Of a DNA stretch of 64,000 bases, positions 52,164 to 63,008 are shown piece after piece. The translations under genes were made by a program, and so were the position numbers. The notes under the pieces were generated by a model that was not told where the DNA came from, did no database searches, and saw only the letters and a program-made list of their open reading frames with translations. The number at the start of each line of letters is the position of its first letter. Positions within the stretch are counted from its first letter, which is position 1. Source of the DNA: Burkholderiaceae bacterium. GTDB taxonomy: Bacteria; Pseudomonadota; Gammaproteobacteria; Burkholderiales; Burkholderiaceae. The stretch spans positions 1-64,000 of the forward strand of contig JAHFQJ010000009.1 of the NCBI GenBank assembly GCA_023266335.1, in the 5' to 3' direction.

Positions 52164-52991
52164 CTATTTATCATGAATTTGCTTTAGCTTTATATATTTG
52201 TAATAACTAGCAAGTGCGTTCATAAGTGCAATATTAAATCCTACGCCTTTATCAAGAAAGCCAAGTTTAACAATAAAACTTTTAATAAATGCACTTATTC
52301 CATGCATTACAGCTGTAATAAAACTAGATTTTTTATTTCTTTTATATAATTGCTCTGCCCCTAAACTTGAATACTGGTCTATTTTTTCTAATACTTGAGA
52401 AAATGAAGTATAACTGTAATGGTGCAATAATCCATTTATACAATTTATAGCCAAATTATTTTGTTTATCATACTGAATATGACTATTTTGATTAAATATT
52501 ACTTTTTCATGAACTTTATCATCACTAAATTTAGCATATTTTTTATTAAATAACCTTATAACTTTATCATTTTGCCAGCCGCTATAGTTAACTTGTTTTC
52601 CGCAAAAATAATTTAACCGCTGTATTTTGTACATACTACTTTCTATATCATCTAAATTATTATTAATGCAAATATCCTGAATACTTTGACAAAGTTCCAA
52701 ACTTACAACTTCATCTGCATCAATAGATAAGATGTAATCATTGGCAGTATAACTTAATGCAGTATTTTTTTGATAACCAAAGCCTTGCCAATCGCTATGA
52801 ATATAAGTTTGTATATTAATACCTATATTATTATCTGCAATATTTTTAATAATATTTAATGTATTATCCGTGCTTCCGTTATCTACAATAATAATTTCCT
52901 GCGCCCCTAGCAAAAGCAAACTTTCTAAACATATTTTTATATTTTTTTCTTCATTTTTGGTAATTAGAATAATGGATATTTTAGTTTTCAT
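52164..52991 (-). CDS. Glycosyltransferase family 2 (WaaE/KdtX-like)
   Basis: ISIILITKNEEKNIKICLESL, IVDNGSTDNT, ILSIDADEVVS. Confidence 0.88.
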   Translation of the reverse strand: MKTKISIILITKNEEKNIKICLESLLLLGAQEIIIVDNGSTDNTLNIIKNIADNNIGINIQTYIHSDWQGFGYQKNTALSYTANDYILSIDADEVVSLELCQSIQDICINNNLDDIESSMYKIQRLNYFCGKQVNYSGWQNDKVIRLFNKKYAKFSDDKVHEKVIFNQNSHIQYDKQNNLAINCINGLLHHYSYTSFSQVLEKIDQYSSLGAEQLYKRNKKSSFITAVMHGISAFIKSFIVKLGFLDKGVGFNIALMNALASYYKYIKLKQIHDK

Positions 52992-53012
52992 ATAATATTT
53001 GTTTGATTAAAC

Positions 53013-53762
53013 TTAAACTAACCACAAAAATATACAAGGTTTTTTATGTATATTTTCAATTATTTTTTTATCTATATTTTTCCAATCAAATACTGTTTTA
53101 CTAATAATCATTTGACCAGGCAATGTAATATCAGCAGCAACACATAATCTAGCATCTTCCTGCAGGTTTTGCAGTAAACTTTGCATAAATTGTACATTTC
53201 GGTATGGTGTTTCTATACATATTTGGGTTTGCTTTAAATTTTTGCTAGTTTTACTACTAGCTTGAATAGTTTGAGTGCGATGATTATTATCAATAGGTAA
53301 ATATCCATGAAATATAAAAGATTGCCCATTAAATCCAGATGCCATTAATGCTAAAGTTATAGAACAAGGTCCAACTAATGGCATAACTGGCATATTGATT
53401 TTATGTGCCATTTCTACAATTGTACTGCCCGGATCAGCAATAGCCGGCAGTCCTGCTTCTGAAAGAACTCCAATATTCTCGCTATTTTTTTGAGCCTGCT
53501 TTAAAAACTCTAAATTATCGCCCTCACCAATTACACAAATTTTATGCTGCTGAATTGGAATTTGTAATGGCAAATTTAAACTTTTTAAAAAAGCCCGAGC
53601 TGTTTTTGCATTTTCAACCAGCCAATTATTAGTATTTATAGCTATTTGCTGGATATTTAATGGAATATTATAGTTATAATAACCTTGCGGTAAATTTTCA
53701 TAGCCATTGTGCAAAGCATTGGGAATAAGCCACAATTTTGCTTCATTATTAGTAATTTGCAT
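53013..53762 (-). CDS. SAM-dependent tetrapyrrole-methylase-family methyltransferase (RsmI-like)
   Basis: IGVLSEAGLPAIADPGSTIVEMAH, VMPLVGPCSITLALMASG, ETPYRN. Confidence 0.85.
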   Translation of the reverse strand: MQITNNEAKLWLIPNALHNGYENLPQGYYNYNIPLNIQQIAINTNNWLVENAKTARAFLKSLNLPLQIPIQQHKICVIGEGDNLEFLKQAQKNSENIGVLSEAGLPAIADPGSTIVEMAHKINMPVMPLVGPCSITLALMASGFNGQSFIFHGYLPIDNNHRTQTIQASSKTSKNLKQTQICIETPYRNVQFMQSLLQNLQEDARLCVAADITLPGQMIISKTVFDWKNIDKKIIENIHKKPCIFLWLV

Positions 53763-53776
53763 TTTATTATTTAGAG

Positions 53777-54631
53777 TTATAAGTAGTAAGTATTGTAAAG
53801 ATAGGAATTAAATTTATGTCTATCATGTTTTCTGCAGTTTTCGTTAACAAATTCCATTAAATGTTGAGAATTTAGACTGGATAACATTTTATGTTCAATT
53901 ACAATATTTTGTTTTTCATTAATATTAACATTTGTATTTTGTTCTAATAACGTATTTTTTAAGTGGTTAACTACTGCCTCTGCCGTTTCAATAAATTTAA
54001 TAGTTGGATATAGTTTGGAAAAAATATTTAATAAAAACGGATAATGCGTACAACCTAAAACAATTGTATCTACATTTTTTTGCATAAGAAAATCAATATA
54101 ATTTTTACATAAACTCACTAATTCTTGATTATTCATATGAATATTGCCGTTTTCTATAAGCTCAACCAAACCATTTGCAGCAAGCGGAAACCATCTAGGA
54201 ATAATATTAAATTCTTGCTGATAATTTAAAGCTAAGCCCTGCATAAGCTGATTAAAATCATCACTGATAATAGTGTTATGAGTAGCTAATATGCCGATAT
54301 GCTTATTTTTACTGATGCTAAGAGCTGGTTTAATGCCGGGTTCTACTCCAATAATTGGAATATGATTTATATGCGAACGTAAATATGCAATCGTATTTGT
54401 TGTAGCAGTATTGCAGGCAATAACAATTATTTTAACTTTTTGTCTGCACAAAAATCTACATAAATCTAAACTGCGCTGGCACAAAAATTCTTTAGATTTT
54501 ATCCCATAAGGAGCATATTTAGAATCAGCTAAATATATCGTCAGTTCAAAAGGCAAATCTTGCCATATTTGTTGTAAAATAGATAATCCGCCCAAACCAG
54601 AATCTAATACTCCAATAGCTTGCATACTCAT
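53777..54631 (-). CDS. murI: Glutamate racemase
   Basis: IGVLDSGLGGLSIL, YLADSKYAPYGIKS, VIACNTATTN, VLGCTHYPFL. Confidence 0.96.
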   Translation of the reverse strand: MSMQAIGVLDSGLGGLSILQQIWQDLPFELTIYLADSKYAPYGIKSKEFLCQRSLDLCRFLCRQKVKIIVIACNTATTNTIAYLRSHINHIPIIGVEPGIKPALSISKNKHIGILATHNTIISDDFNQLMQGLALNYQQEFNIIPRWFPLAANGLVELIENGNIHMNNQELVSLCKNYIDFLMQKNVDTIVLGCTHYPFLLNIFSKLYPTIKFIETAEAVVNHLKNTLLEQNTNVNINEKQNIVIEHKMLSSLNSQHLMEFVNENCRKHDRHKFNSYLYNTYYL

Positions 54632-54702
54632 TCCATCTGAATTTAGCTATACTAACCGGATTTCAAATATTTTAAACTTGATACAAAAAATAATACTATT
54701 CT

Positions 54703-55212
54703 TTATATTAAATCTTTCTGCATATTACGCGCGACTTCTGTTTGCTCCGCTCTGAACTGCTGCAGTTTTTGATATAACGCATAATCATGCATGGCTAAAA
54801 CTGCAATTACTTGTAATGCCGCATTAGTTGCACCAGCTTCACCGATAGCAAAAGCAGCAACTGGAATTCCTTTTGGCATTTGTACTATAGAATACAGCGA
54901 ATCCTGCCCAGATAAATATTTAGAGGGTACAGGTACACCAAACACCGGAACTATAGTTTTTGCTGCAAGCATACCAGGTAAATGAGCAGCCCCGCCAGCC
55001 CCAGCAATAATAGCTTTAATGCCTTTGCTATAAGCATTTTCCGCATATTGAAACATATCATCCGGCATACGGTGTGCTGATACAACTTTTACTTCAAATG
55101 GAATTTCAAATCTTTCCAAAATATCAGCGGCATGCTTCATAATATGCCAATCTGAACTTGAACCCATTAAAATTCCAGCTACGGGAGATAAATTATTATC
55201 CTGATTAATCAT
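54703..55212 (-). CDS. purE: N5-carboxyaminoimidazole ribonucleotide mutase PurE
   Basis: [48 protein letters not shown]. Confidence 0.97.
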   Translation of the reverse strand: MINQDNNLSPVAGILMGSSSDWHIMKHAADILERFEIPFEVKVVSAHRMPDDMFQYAENAYSKGIKAIIAGAGGAAHLPGMLAAKTIVPVFGVPVPSKYLSGQDSLYSIVQMPKGIPVAAFAIGEAGATNAALQVIAVLAMHDYALYQKLQQFRAEQTEVARNMQKDLI

Positions 55213-55252
55213 AAAATATCATATATCATATATAAAAACTAATGCTTGTAAA

Positions 55253-55280
55253 TTGACGGTGTTCCAATTAAAATTATAAC
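55253..55280 (+). promoter_or_regulatory. Sigma70-like promoter for the candidate ncRNA
   Basis: TTGACG - 16 nt - TATAAC, ending about 7 nt before the structured region. Confidence 0.5.
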
Positions 55281-55283
55281 ATG

Positions 55284-55437
55284 CCTGCAGGAAAATATAT
55301 TCTATATTTAATATACCGAGATCAGCCATTCTGCTGTCAATCTTTTAAACAAAAAACAATGCTCTGCCCTATTTACACAGATCTTAGGCGTTACAAGATA
55401 GAACGCACCGCATATTCTTTCTGCCACAAAAAATTCT
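55284..55437 (+). ncRNA. Candidate rod-shaped structured RNA, possibly 6S RNA (ssrS)
   Basis: Nested pairings GCAGGAAAATAT/ATATTCTTTCTGC, TTCTATATTT/AAGATAGAA and CCGAGATC/GATCTTAGG, with a promoter placing the TSS at the closing stem. Confidence 0.45.
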
Positions 55438-55454
55438 ATTTACCAAGCTGAATG

Positions 55455-55640
55455 TTAACTTATATTTTCTTTGTTATTTTCAAGTTTTATTACTTCTTGC
55501 TGTTCTTGCTTCATTCCATCTTTGAAACCTTTAATAGCCGCACCTAAATCTTCACCGGCATTTCTTAGCTTTTTTGTGCCAAATAATAATGCCACAACTA
55601 CTGCAACCAAAATCCAGTGCCATAAACTTCCTGCACCCAT
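55455..55640 (-). CDS. tatA: Sec-independent translocase TatA
   Basis: [39 protein letters not shown]. Confidence 0.95.
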   Translation of the reverse strand: MGAGSLWHWILVAVVVALLFGTKKLRNAGEDLGAAIKGFKDGMKQEQQEVIKLENNKENIS

Positions 55641-55661
55641 ATAAATTATCCTTTCTGCTAG

Positions 55662-55719
55662 ACTAATCTGTATTTAATATTTGCGAACTTCGTTGTCGTA
55701 AAATGAACTACAATTAGTG
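55662..55719 (+). repeat. MITE-like dispersed repeat, copy D (minimal)
   Basis: actaatctgtatttaatatttgcgaacttcgttgtcgtaaaatgaactacaattagtg joins the left and right ends of the family. Confidence 0.6.
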
Positions 55720-55741
55720 TATTATTTAATCTAAAATATTT

Positions 55742-56680
55742 TTAATTCAGCAACTCTACGCATATATATCCATCATTTATCCAATTTTTTAGATTATCTG
55801 ATTCTTGATGAATTGTTGAATCAATTTCAATAATATCAAAAGCACCTTGCTGGCTAAATAACTTTCTTAACAGTTTATTATTAAGGGTATGACCTGATTT
55901 AAAAGCCTTATAATGACCTAAAATTGGATAGCCCGCTATATATAAATCACCAATTGCGTCCAGTACTTTATGTCTTACAAATTCATCAGCGTAACGCATG
56001 GTATCATTGTTCAAAATACGGTATTCATCCATAACAATTACATTATCAATGCTTCCACCACGCCCTAAACCAGCTTGACGCAATGCTTCAATTTCATGTG
56101 TAAATCCGAATGTTCTTGCTTTAGAAATGGTTTCTATATATGAATCTTTACCAAAATCTAAGCTAAATGTTCTAGCAGTTTTATTAAGTGCCGGATGTTT
56201 AAAATCAATTGTAAAATCTAGTTTAAAACCAGTATAAGGGGATAATTCTGCGTATTTATCTCCATCTTCAATTTTTACATTTTCTTTAATAGTTAACCAT
56301 TTTTTTGCTTGGTTTTGCGATATAATTTGTGCAGATTGAAGTAAATAAACAAAGGGGGCGGAACTTCCGTCCATAATAGGTATTTCAGCTCCGCTTACTT
56401 CTATGTATAAATTGTCAATTGCCAAACCACAGCATGCTGATAACACATGTTCTACGGTTGAAATTGAAATATCCCCATTTGATATGACAGTCGCCATATG
56501 CGTGTTGGCTACAACATCCGGATTAAGCTTAATATAAGAATCATTTTTTATATCGCTTCTTGAAAATAAAATACCTGTATTAACAGGTGCAGGCTTAAAT
56601 GTGATATTTATACGACCGCCAGCGTGTAACCCCACCCCCGATGTAGATACTATATTTTTAATCGTTCTTTGTAGAAGCAT
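55742..56680 (-). CDS. lpxC: UDP-3-O-acyl-N-acetylglucosamine deacetylase
   Basis: QRTIKNIVSTSGVGLHAGG, STVEHVLSACCGLAIDN, VRHKVLDAIGDLYIAG, SGHTLNNKLLR. Confidence 0.97.
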   Translation of the reverse strand: MLLQRTIKNIVSTSGVGLHAGGRINITFKPAPVNTGILFSRSDIKNDSYIKLNPDVVANTHMATVISNGDISISTVEHVLSACCGLAIDNLYIEVSGAEIPIMDGSSAPFVYLLQSAQIISQNQAKKWLTIKENVKIEDGDKYAELSPYTGFKLDFTIDFKHPALNKTARTFSLDFGKDSYIETISKARTFGFTHEIEALRQAGLGRGGSIDNVIVMDEYRILNNDTMRYADEFVRHKVLDAIGDLYIAGYPILGHYKAFKSGHTLNNKLLRKLFSQQGAFDIIEIDSTIHQESDNLKNWINDGYICVELLN

Positions 56681-56869
56681 ATAAATATTACCTTTATATT
56701 TGCTTAATTTTTACAGCATAATATGCTATAGACTTTTTTATAATACTAAAGTTGCACATACAAAAAACATTTTTTACAGAATATAGAATATATATAGCTT
56801 ATTTATAAAAACTAAAAGCAAATAATTAAAATTATTTACTTTTTTTAATAATATAATGTGTATACTACA

Positions 56870-58243
56870 CTAATTAGAATTATTATTACCATTATTAAGT
56901 TTCTGATTACGGAGAAAAGCAGGAACTTCAGCTAGCATTTCATAAGATGATTCTTTATTATGCTGATTTAAATTATTTTGTTTATTATTACCAGCTTGAT
57001 TATTCACACTAGAATTTTGTACATTTTTTTGCTGATTAGATGTGTTGTTCCATAATGGATTATTATTTATATTAGTGTTATGCGGCGGCTGATTATTAAT
57101 ATTTACATTACTGCCTTGGTTATTATTAGGCTGGCTGTATTGATTAGGATTTTGACTACCACTAAAGCTATTAATTGTGATAGGACCATGATTATTTGCA
57201 TGAATTGGATGTCTATCTTGCAGCTGATGAGCAGCATATTGTATAGATTTTTCTAAATCTATTTCATTTGTTTGCTCTTGAATTCTTGAAAATCCACCTA
57301 AACCAGTCGCTACTACAGTTACACGCAATGCATCGCCCATACTTTCATCATATACTGAACCAAAAATAACTGTAGCGTCTTTTGCAGCATAACTACGGAT
57401 GGTATTCATTACTTGTTTTGTTTCAGATAATTTAAGACTGCGGCTTGCAGTAATATTAACTAATATTCCTCTTGCACCGGATAAATCTACACCCTCTAAT
57501 AATGGGCTTGATACTGCGTCTTCAGCTGCAAGTCTTGCTCTGTCTTGACCGCTAACCGTGGCAGTTCCCATCATTGCCTTACCTTGCTCGCTCATTACAG
57601 TTTTAACATCCTCAAAATCTACATTAATTAAACCATCTACATTAATTATTTCAGCAATTCCTGCTACAGCATTATGTAATACATCATCTGCACATTCAAA
57701 ACATTTATCCATTTCTGCATCTTCACCCATTACAGAGAATAAACGCTCATTTAATACAATAATTAATGAGTCAACATGGCTTTGTAGTTCATTAGCTCCA
57801 ATTTCAGCAACATTCATACGTTTTAAACCTTCGAACTCAAAAGGTTTTGAAACTACGCCAACTGTCAAGATACCCATTTCTTTAGCAATTCTAGCTACTA
57901 CAGGAGCTGCACCGGTTCCTGTACCTCCGCCCATGCCTGCAGTAATGAATACCATATGTGCGCCGGATAACAATTGCTTAATCTCTTCCCTTGCTTCTTC
58001 GGCAGAGCTTTTACCAACTTCCGGTCTTGCTCCTGCTCCCAATCCTGTTTTACCTAAGCGTAATTTATGCGAAGCAGAGGAACGGTACAAAGCCTGAGCA
58101 TCTGTATTTAAGCAAATAAATTCAACACCTTGAACTTTTTTATTGATCATGTGTTGAACAGCATTATTACCCGCACCGCCGACACCTACAACTTTTATTA
58201 TAGTTCCTTGCGGCGACTCATTTTCAATCATTTGAAAGTCCAT
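56870..58243 (-). CDS. ftsZ: Cell division protein FtsZ
   Basis: GVGGAGNNAVQHM, AGMGGGTGTGAAPVVA; N/Q-rich C-terminal linker ending EMLAEVPAFLRNQ. Confidence 0.97.
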   Translation of the reverse strand: MDFQMIENESPQGTIIKVVGVGGAGNNAVQHMINKKVQGVEFICLNTDAQALYRSSASHKLRLGKTGLGAGARPEVGKSSAEEAREEIKQLLSGAHMVFITAGMGGGTGTGAAPVVARIAKEMGILTVGVVSKPFEFEGLKRMNVAEIGANELQSHVDSLIIVLNERLFSVMGEDAEMDKCFECADDVLHNAVAGIAEIINVDGLINVDFEDVKTVMSEQGKAMMGTATVSGQDRARLAAEDAVSSPLLEGVDLSGARGILVNITASRSLKLSETKQVMNTIRSYAAKDATVIFGSVYDESMGDALRVTVVATGLGGFSRIQEQTNEIDLEKSIQYAAHQLQDRHPIHANNHGPITINSFSGSQNPNQYSQPNNNQGSNVNINNQPPHNTNINNNPLWNNTSNQQKNVQNSSVNNQAGNNKQNNLNQHNKESSYEMLAEVPAFLRNQKLNNGNNNSN

Positions 58244-58734
58244 ATACGCTCCAGTTCAATTCGATTAGATTTAAGCAACTAATTTAATAGGTATATTTAT
58301 ATTATGTAAGCTATATAACTATACATATAATGACATATTTGATTCTATATTTATATAAGTATTTATACTTTATTTGATTTTGTTAATTCATTTCAGCCAT
58401 GTAAAATTCTAAATAATTTACCACAGCTTTATTTATTCCTAATACATACTCACACTAAATTTAGCCTATACTGCGGCTAATACTATGCTTTGCCGCTATA
58501 AGATGTATATACTACAATTATAGGTTTCCGCACAGACCAAATACTCAAATTATATGGTATATGTGCAGTATTATATTTCTAATAATAAATATTTTCATTA
58601 TAAAGTATTTCAATTACAAAAACTACTGTTTAATATTTGAATTGTCTCAATTTAAATAAGCGAGTAATTAATCATAATAATGATAAAAACCTAAAAAATT
58701 TACTTGATTTAAAAATTCAAATGTAATGAATACC

Positions 58735-59403
58735 TTACAAAACTTCAGGCAGTTGAGCTAATAACGTGCTAGATGCACTCACTTTTTGCCCCAGTTGCAC
58801 TTTAATCTCTGATGCCAAAGGCAAATATACATCAACCCTAGAACCAAAACGAATGAACCCGTAACGCTGACCGGCGTATAGTTCATCACTTGCCTTAGCG
58901 TAACACACAATTCTGCGTGCTATCAAACCGGCAATTTGTACAAATGTCACTGAATGTCCTGTATATGTATTTAATATAATTGCATTACGCTCATTTTCTA
59001 AGCTGGCTTTATCTAAAGCTGCATTTAAAAAATTTCCTTCAAAATAATGTATAGCTTCAATTTTTCCATCAATAGGGCAGCGGTTAGAATGTACATTAAA
59101 TACATTCATAAACACACTAATTTTTAAATTTTGTTCATTAGTATATGGATTTACATCGCTACCTACATATACAACACGTCCATCTGCCGGAGAAACTACG
59201 CTATATCTATTCATATTGAGCGGTAAATTTCTTGGAGGATCACGGAAAAATTGCGTGATAAAGATAGTAATAATTAAACAAAATAAAGCTAAAAAAAATC
59301 CTATATATATATAAGATAAAACTGTAGTCAAAACTGCTATTGCTATAAATGCCCAGCCTTCTTTTGCCAAAATCGGATGCGGATAATGAGGTGTTGTTTT
59401 CAT
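58735..59403 (-). CDS. psd: Phosphatidylserine decarboxylase family protein
   Basis: [52 protein letters not shown] (pyruvoyl GS site). Confidence 0.93.
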   Translation of the reverse strand: MKTTPHYPHPILAKEGWAFIAIAVLTTVLSYIYIGFFLALFCLIITIFITQFFRDPPRNLPLNMNRYSVVSPADGRVVYVGSDVNPYTNEQNLKISVFMNVFNVHSNRCPIDGKIEAIHYFEGNFLNAALDKASLENERNAIILNTYTGHSVTFVQIAGLIARRIVCYAKASDELYAGQRYGFIRFGSRVDVYLPLASEIKVQLGQKVSASSTLLAQLPEVL

Positions 59404-59481
59404 ATTATATTTTAATAAAAATCAAGAAGCACATTATGCATAATTTATGCATATAAATCAATATTAAGCTTTGATATTAAA

Positions 59482-60100
59482 TTATTTATCTACTGCTTTA
59501 TATAAATATCCATCGTTTGGATCGTAAGTAAACCAAAGGGCTTTTCCAAGCTATCTTTTATTAAATAAAGCTATTTCTTCATCATATTCTGCTTTGAATC
59601 TTGCCCTACCGGCTGGACTAGCTGCTTCCTTGTATTTTTTTCGGCATTTTTAATGCTTTTCAGTATTTTGCTTTATTTCTAATTTACTGTTGCGGCTATC
59701 ATCAAAAAGATACGGTTGAGAATAAATGTCAATACCCTGTTTTAGAGTATCTATCTGATAATCCGCAGTCAGAGGTTCATTAAGAGTTTTATATTCTGAT
59801 TGAACAAATTTTTCTAAAGCCTTTGATTTATTTTTATCTAAAAAAACTGCGGATTTATCAAATAAGTTATGCTATTCAACATATTGCCTTCAGTTAATGC
59901 ACCTTTGCTTATATAAGAAAGAACTTAAATAGTAAAACCTCTAAATTTATTACATGGAATTTCAATATATTCAATGTTTGGATTTTGTGCCTTATACGCA
60001 AATCTAAAATAATCTTGTGATATTTCGATTTCATGATCACCGCCTAATTTGTCCGGCTCTGAAATATGCCATATTTTACATAAATCATACCCTGCTTGCT
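59482..60100 (-). pseudogene. Decayed gene of unknown function
   Basis: Reads YDLCKIWHISEPDKLGGDHEIEISQDYFRFAYKAQNPNIEYIEIPCNKFRGFTI*VLSYISKGALTEGNML ... KCRKKYKEAASPAGRARFKAEYDEEIALFNKR*LGKALWFTYDPNDGYLYKAVDK* with internal stops and a frameshift. Confidence 0.65.
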
Positions 60101-60201
60101 AATTTTCATGTAATTTCAAAAATTTACTTAGTTTATCTTTGAATAATAGGTGCAGATTTTATATGTATTAGTCTGCACCATGAATAAATAGTTAACTCTT
60201 A

Positions 60202-61260
<1,059 letters not shown>

Positions 61261-61370
61261 TTAAATTAGCATAGAGCTTCTCTTTTTAATAGCTGCTTCA
61301 TTTAACCCACCCATAATCAGCTTCAATTAAATGAATTTTCTTACCGCTTAAAAAATACACAATGTACATT

Positions 61371-61733
61371 TTAATTATCCGTGTCTAAACCCTCTTCCTG
61401 TCGTATTGTCACACCTACTGATGCTTTTTTTGATATATTATATAATATATTATCAAAGTGATGCTCATGAAATGTGCCAGAAGGTTTTTTAACTTTTTCA
61501 CCACTCTTCCCGTCTGTTATACTATAAAAATCTTTGCAAGCAAAAATTCTTTTTGACGTGCCAATTATTGATTCCTCATCAGGCTTAAATAAAACAGCAC
61601 GACAATATTTCTTAGAAGCATTATTGATTAAATTAAATAGGATACTGTTATTAGATTGAATATTAGTAATTGTACCCAAATATTTAATATTTTCTGAACT
61701 TCCGCAAAACAAACATTTATTTGATATATCCAT
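61371..61733 (-). CDS. Hypothetical protein with N-terminal zinc ribbon
   Basis: 120 aa, starts MDISNKCLFCGSSENIKYLG. Confidence 0.45.
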   Translation of the reverse strand: MDISNKCLFCGSSENIKYLGTITNIQSNNSILFNLINNASKKYCRAVLFKPDEESIIGTSKRIFACKDFYSITDGKSGEKVKKPSGTFHEHHFDNILYNISKKASVGVTIRQEEGLDTDN

Positions 61734-61756
61734 ATTAATCCATTTATTTTATAAGC

Positions 61757-62047
61757 CTAGACTATTTCAATTACTCGGTTAGTCAAAGGTAATACAAAAT
61801 AATTATATTTTTTAGAAGATATAATCATATTACACAATGCTTCAATAGTACTTGGCTCTCTTACCTGATATTGTTTATGTATCATTTTATTTGCTTTTGT
61901 AAGTACATAGTCTTCCAACTTTTTTGCATCAGTAAACTTAGAAACTTCTTGCTGAAATTTTTCATCGCTACTGAGTAAATAGCCTATATCAAATAGCTCA
62001 AGCAGCTTTTGCACAGCCTGCTGATTTGATGCTAATAAATTGCTCAT
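61757..62047 (-). CDS. Hypothetical protein
   Basis: 96-aa ORF between ilvH and ilvC; no recognised motif. Confidence 0.4.
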   Translation of the reverse strand: MSNLLASNQQAVQKLLELFDIGYLLSSDEKFQQEVSKFTDAKKLEDYVLTKANKMIHKQYQVREPSTIEALCNMIISSKKYNYFVLPLTNRVIEIV

Positions 62048-62180
62048 GTTTGTCTTTTATAAATATATTTTTTTTATATTATTTTTACTATTATTATTTA
62101 AATGCTTACAAATATCCAAACACTTGTAGCCTAGCAATTAGGCTGATTTATTTTCAGAATGTTTAATTACAAATGATTCA

Positions 62181-62497
62181 TCAGGAACTTTCAATTGCAT
62201 AATCTTTATATGGACTCCAATTTTTTACCCAGTTTGGCGTCTGACTTACTAAGTAGTCACGTCCTGTAAGAGGACCTTGAATAATAGTCCACTTTCCTTT
62301 ATTGACTTTCCTAATATCTTCAGGCTCTCTGGAGGCAAAAATTCTTACCCACTATTAGACTCAGTGGATAAACGTATTAAGCTATCCTCTGCCTCCTCGT
62401 TTCCCGTGGAATCTATTTCAGCTAAAATATTATTTGCACTATTTATCGACGTATTAGGTATAAAAAGTCTATTCATGCACTCATCAATATTTGGCAT
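62181..62497 (-). pseudogene. Frameshifted hypothetical gene
   Basis: MPNIDECMNRLFIPNTSINSANNILAEIDSTGNEEAEDSLIRLSTESNSG then frame change to VRIFASREPEDIRKVNKGKWTIIQGPLTGRDYLVSQTPNWVKNWSPYKDYAIESS*. Confidence 0.5.
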
Positions 62498-62516
62498 TAA
62501 ACACCCCCATATTCAA

Positions 62517-63008
62517 TTAAATCTTTAAAACCCTTTCACCTCTGCTAATTCCTGAAACGCCTGTTCTTACAGTTTCTAATATATTTTCTCTTGGCACTGC
62601 ATCTATAAATGCTTGTATTTTAGTTGTATCCCCTGTAATTTCAATTACATAAATTTTATCGTTTACATCTACAATTTTTGCTCTAAAAATATCGGCTAAA
62701 CGTTTTACCTCTTCTCTATCTTTACCTGCCGCACGAACTTTAATCAGCATTAATTCCCGTTCTACATGGGCATTTTCAGTTATGTCAATAACTTTTACTA
62801 CTTCAACAAGGCGGTTTAAATGTTTGGTAATTTGCTCAATTACATCATCTGAACCACTAGTGGTAATTGTCATTCTTGATAAAGATGAATCTTCAGTACA
62901 TGCTACGGTTAAGCTGTCAATATTGTAACCGCGCGCAGAAAATAAACCAACTACTCTGGATAAACTTCCTGCTTCATTTTCTAACAGCAATGAGATAATT
63001 CTTTTCAT
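62517..63008 (-). CDS. ilvH: Acetolactate synthase small subunit
   Basis: LLLENEAGSLSRVVGLFSARGYNIDSLTVACTED, ACT domain. Confidence 0.97.
   Translation of the reverse strand: MKRIISLLLENEAGSLSRVVGLFSARGYNIDSLTVACTEDSSLSRMTITTSGSDDVIEQITKHLNRLVEVVKVIDITENAHVERELMLIKVRAAGKDREEVKRLADIFRAKIVDVNDKIYVIEITGDTTKIQAFIDAVPRENILETVRTGVSGISRGERVLKI

Noticed and set aside
57558-58097. 179-aa ORF antisense to ftsZ
   Set aside because: Fully antisense to a conserved gene; composition reflects complementary codon use, no motif.
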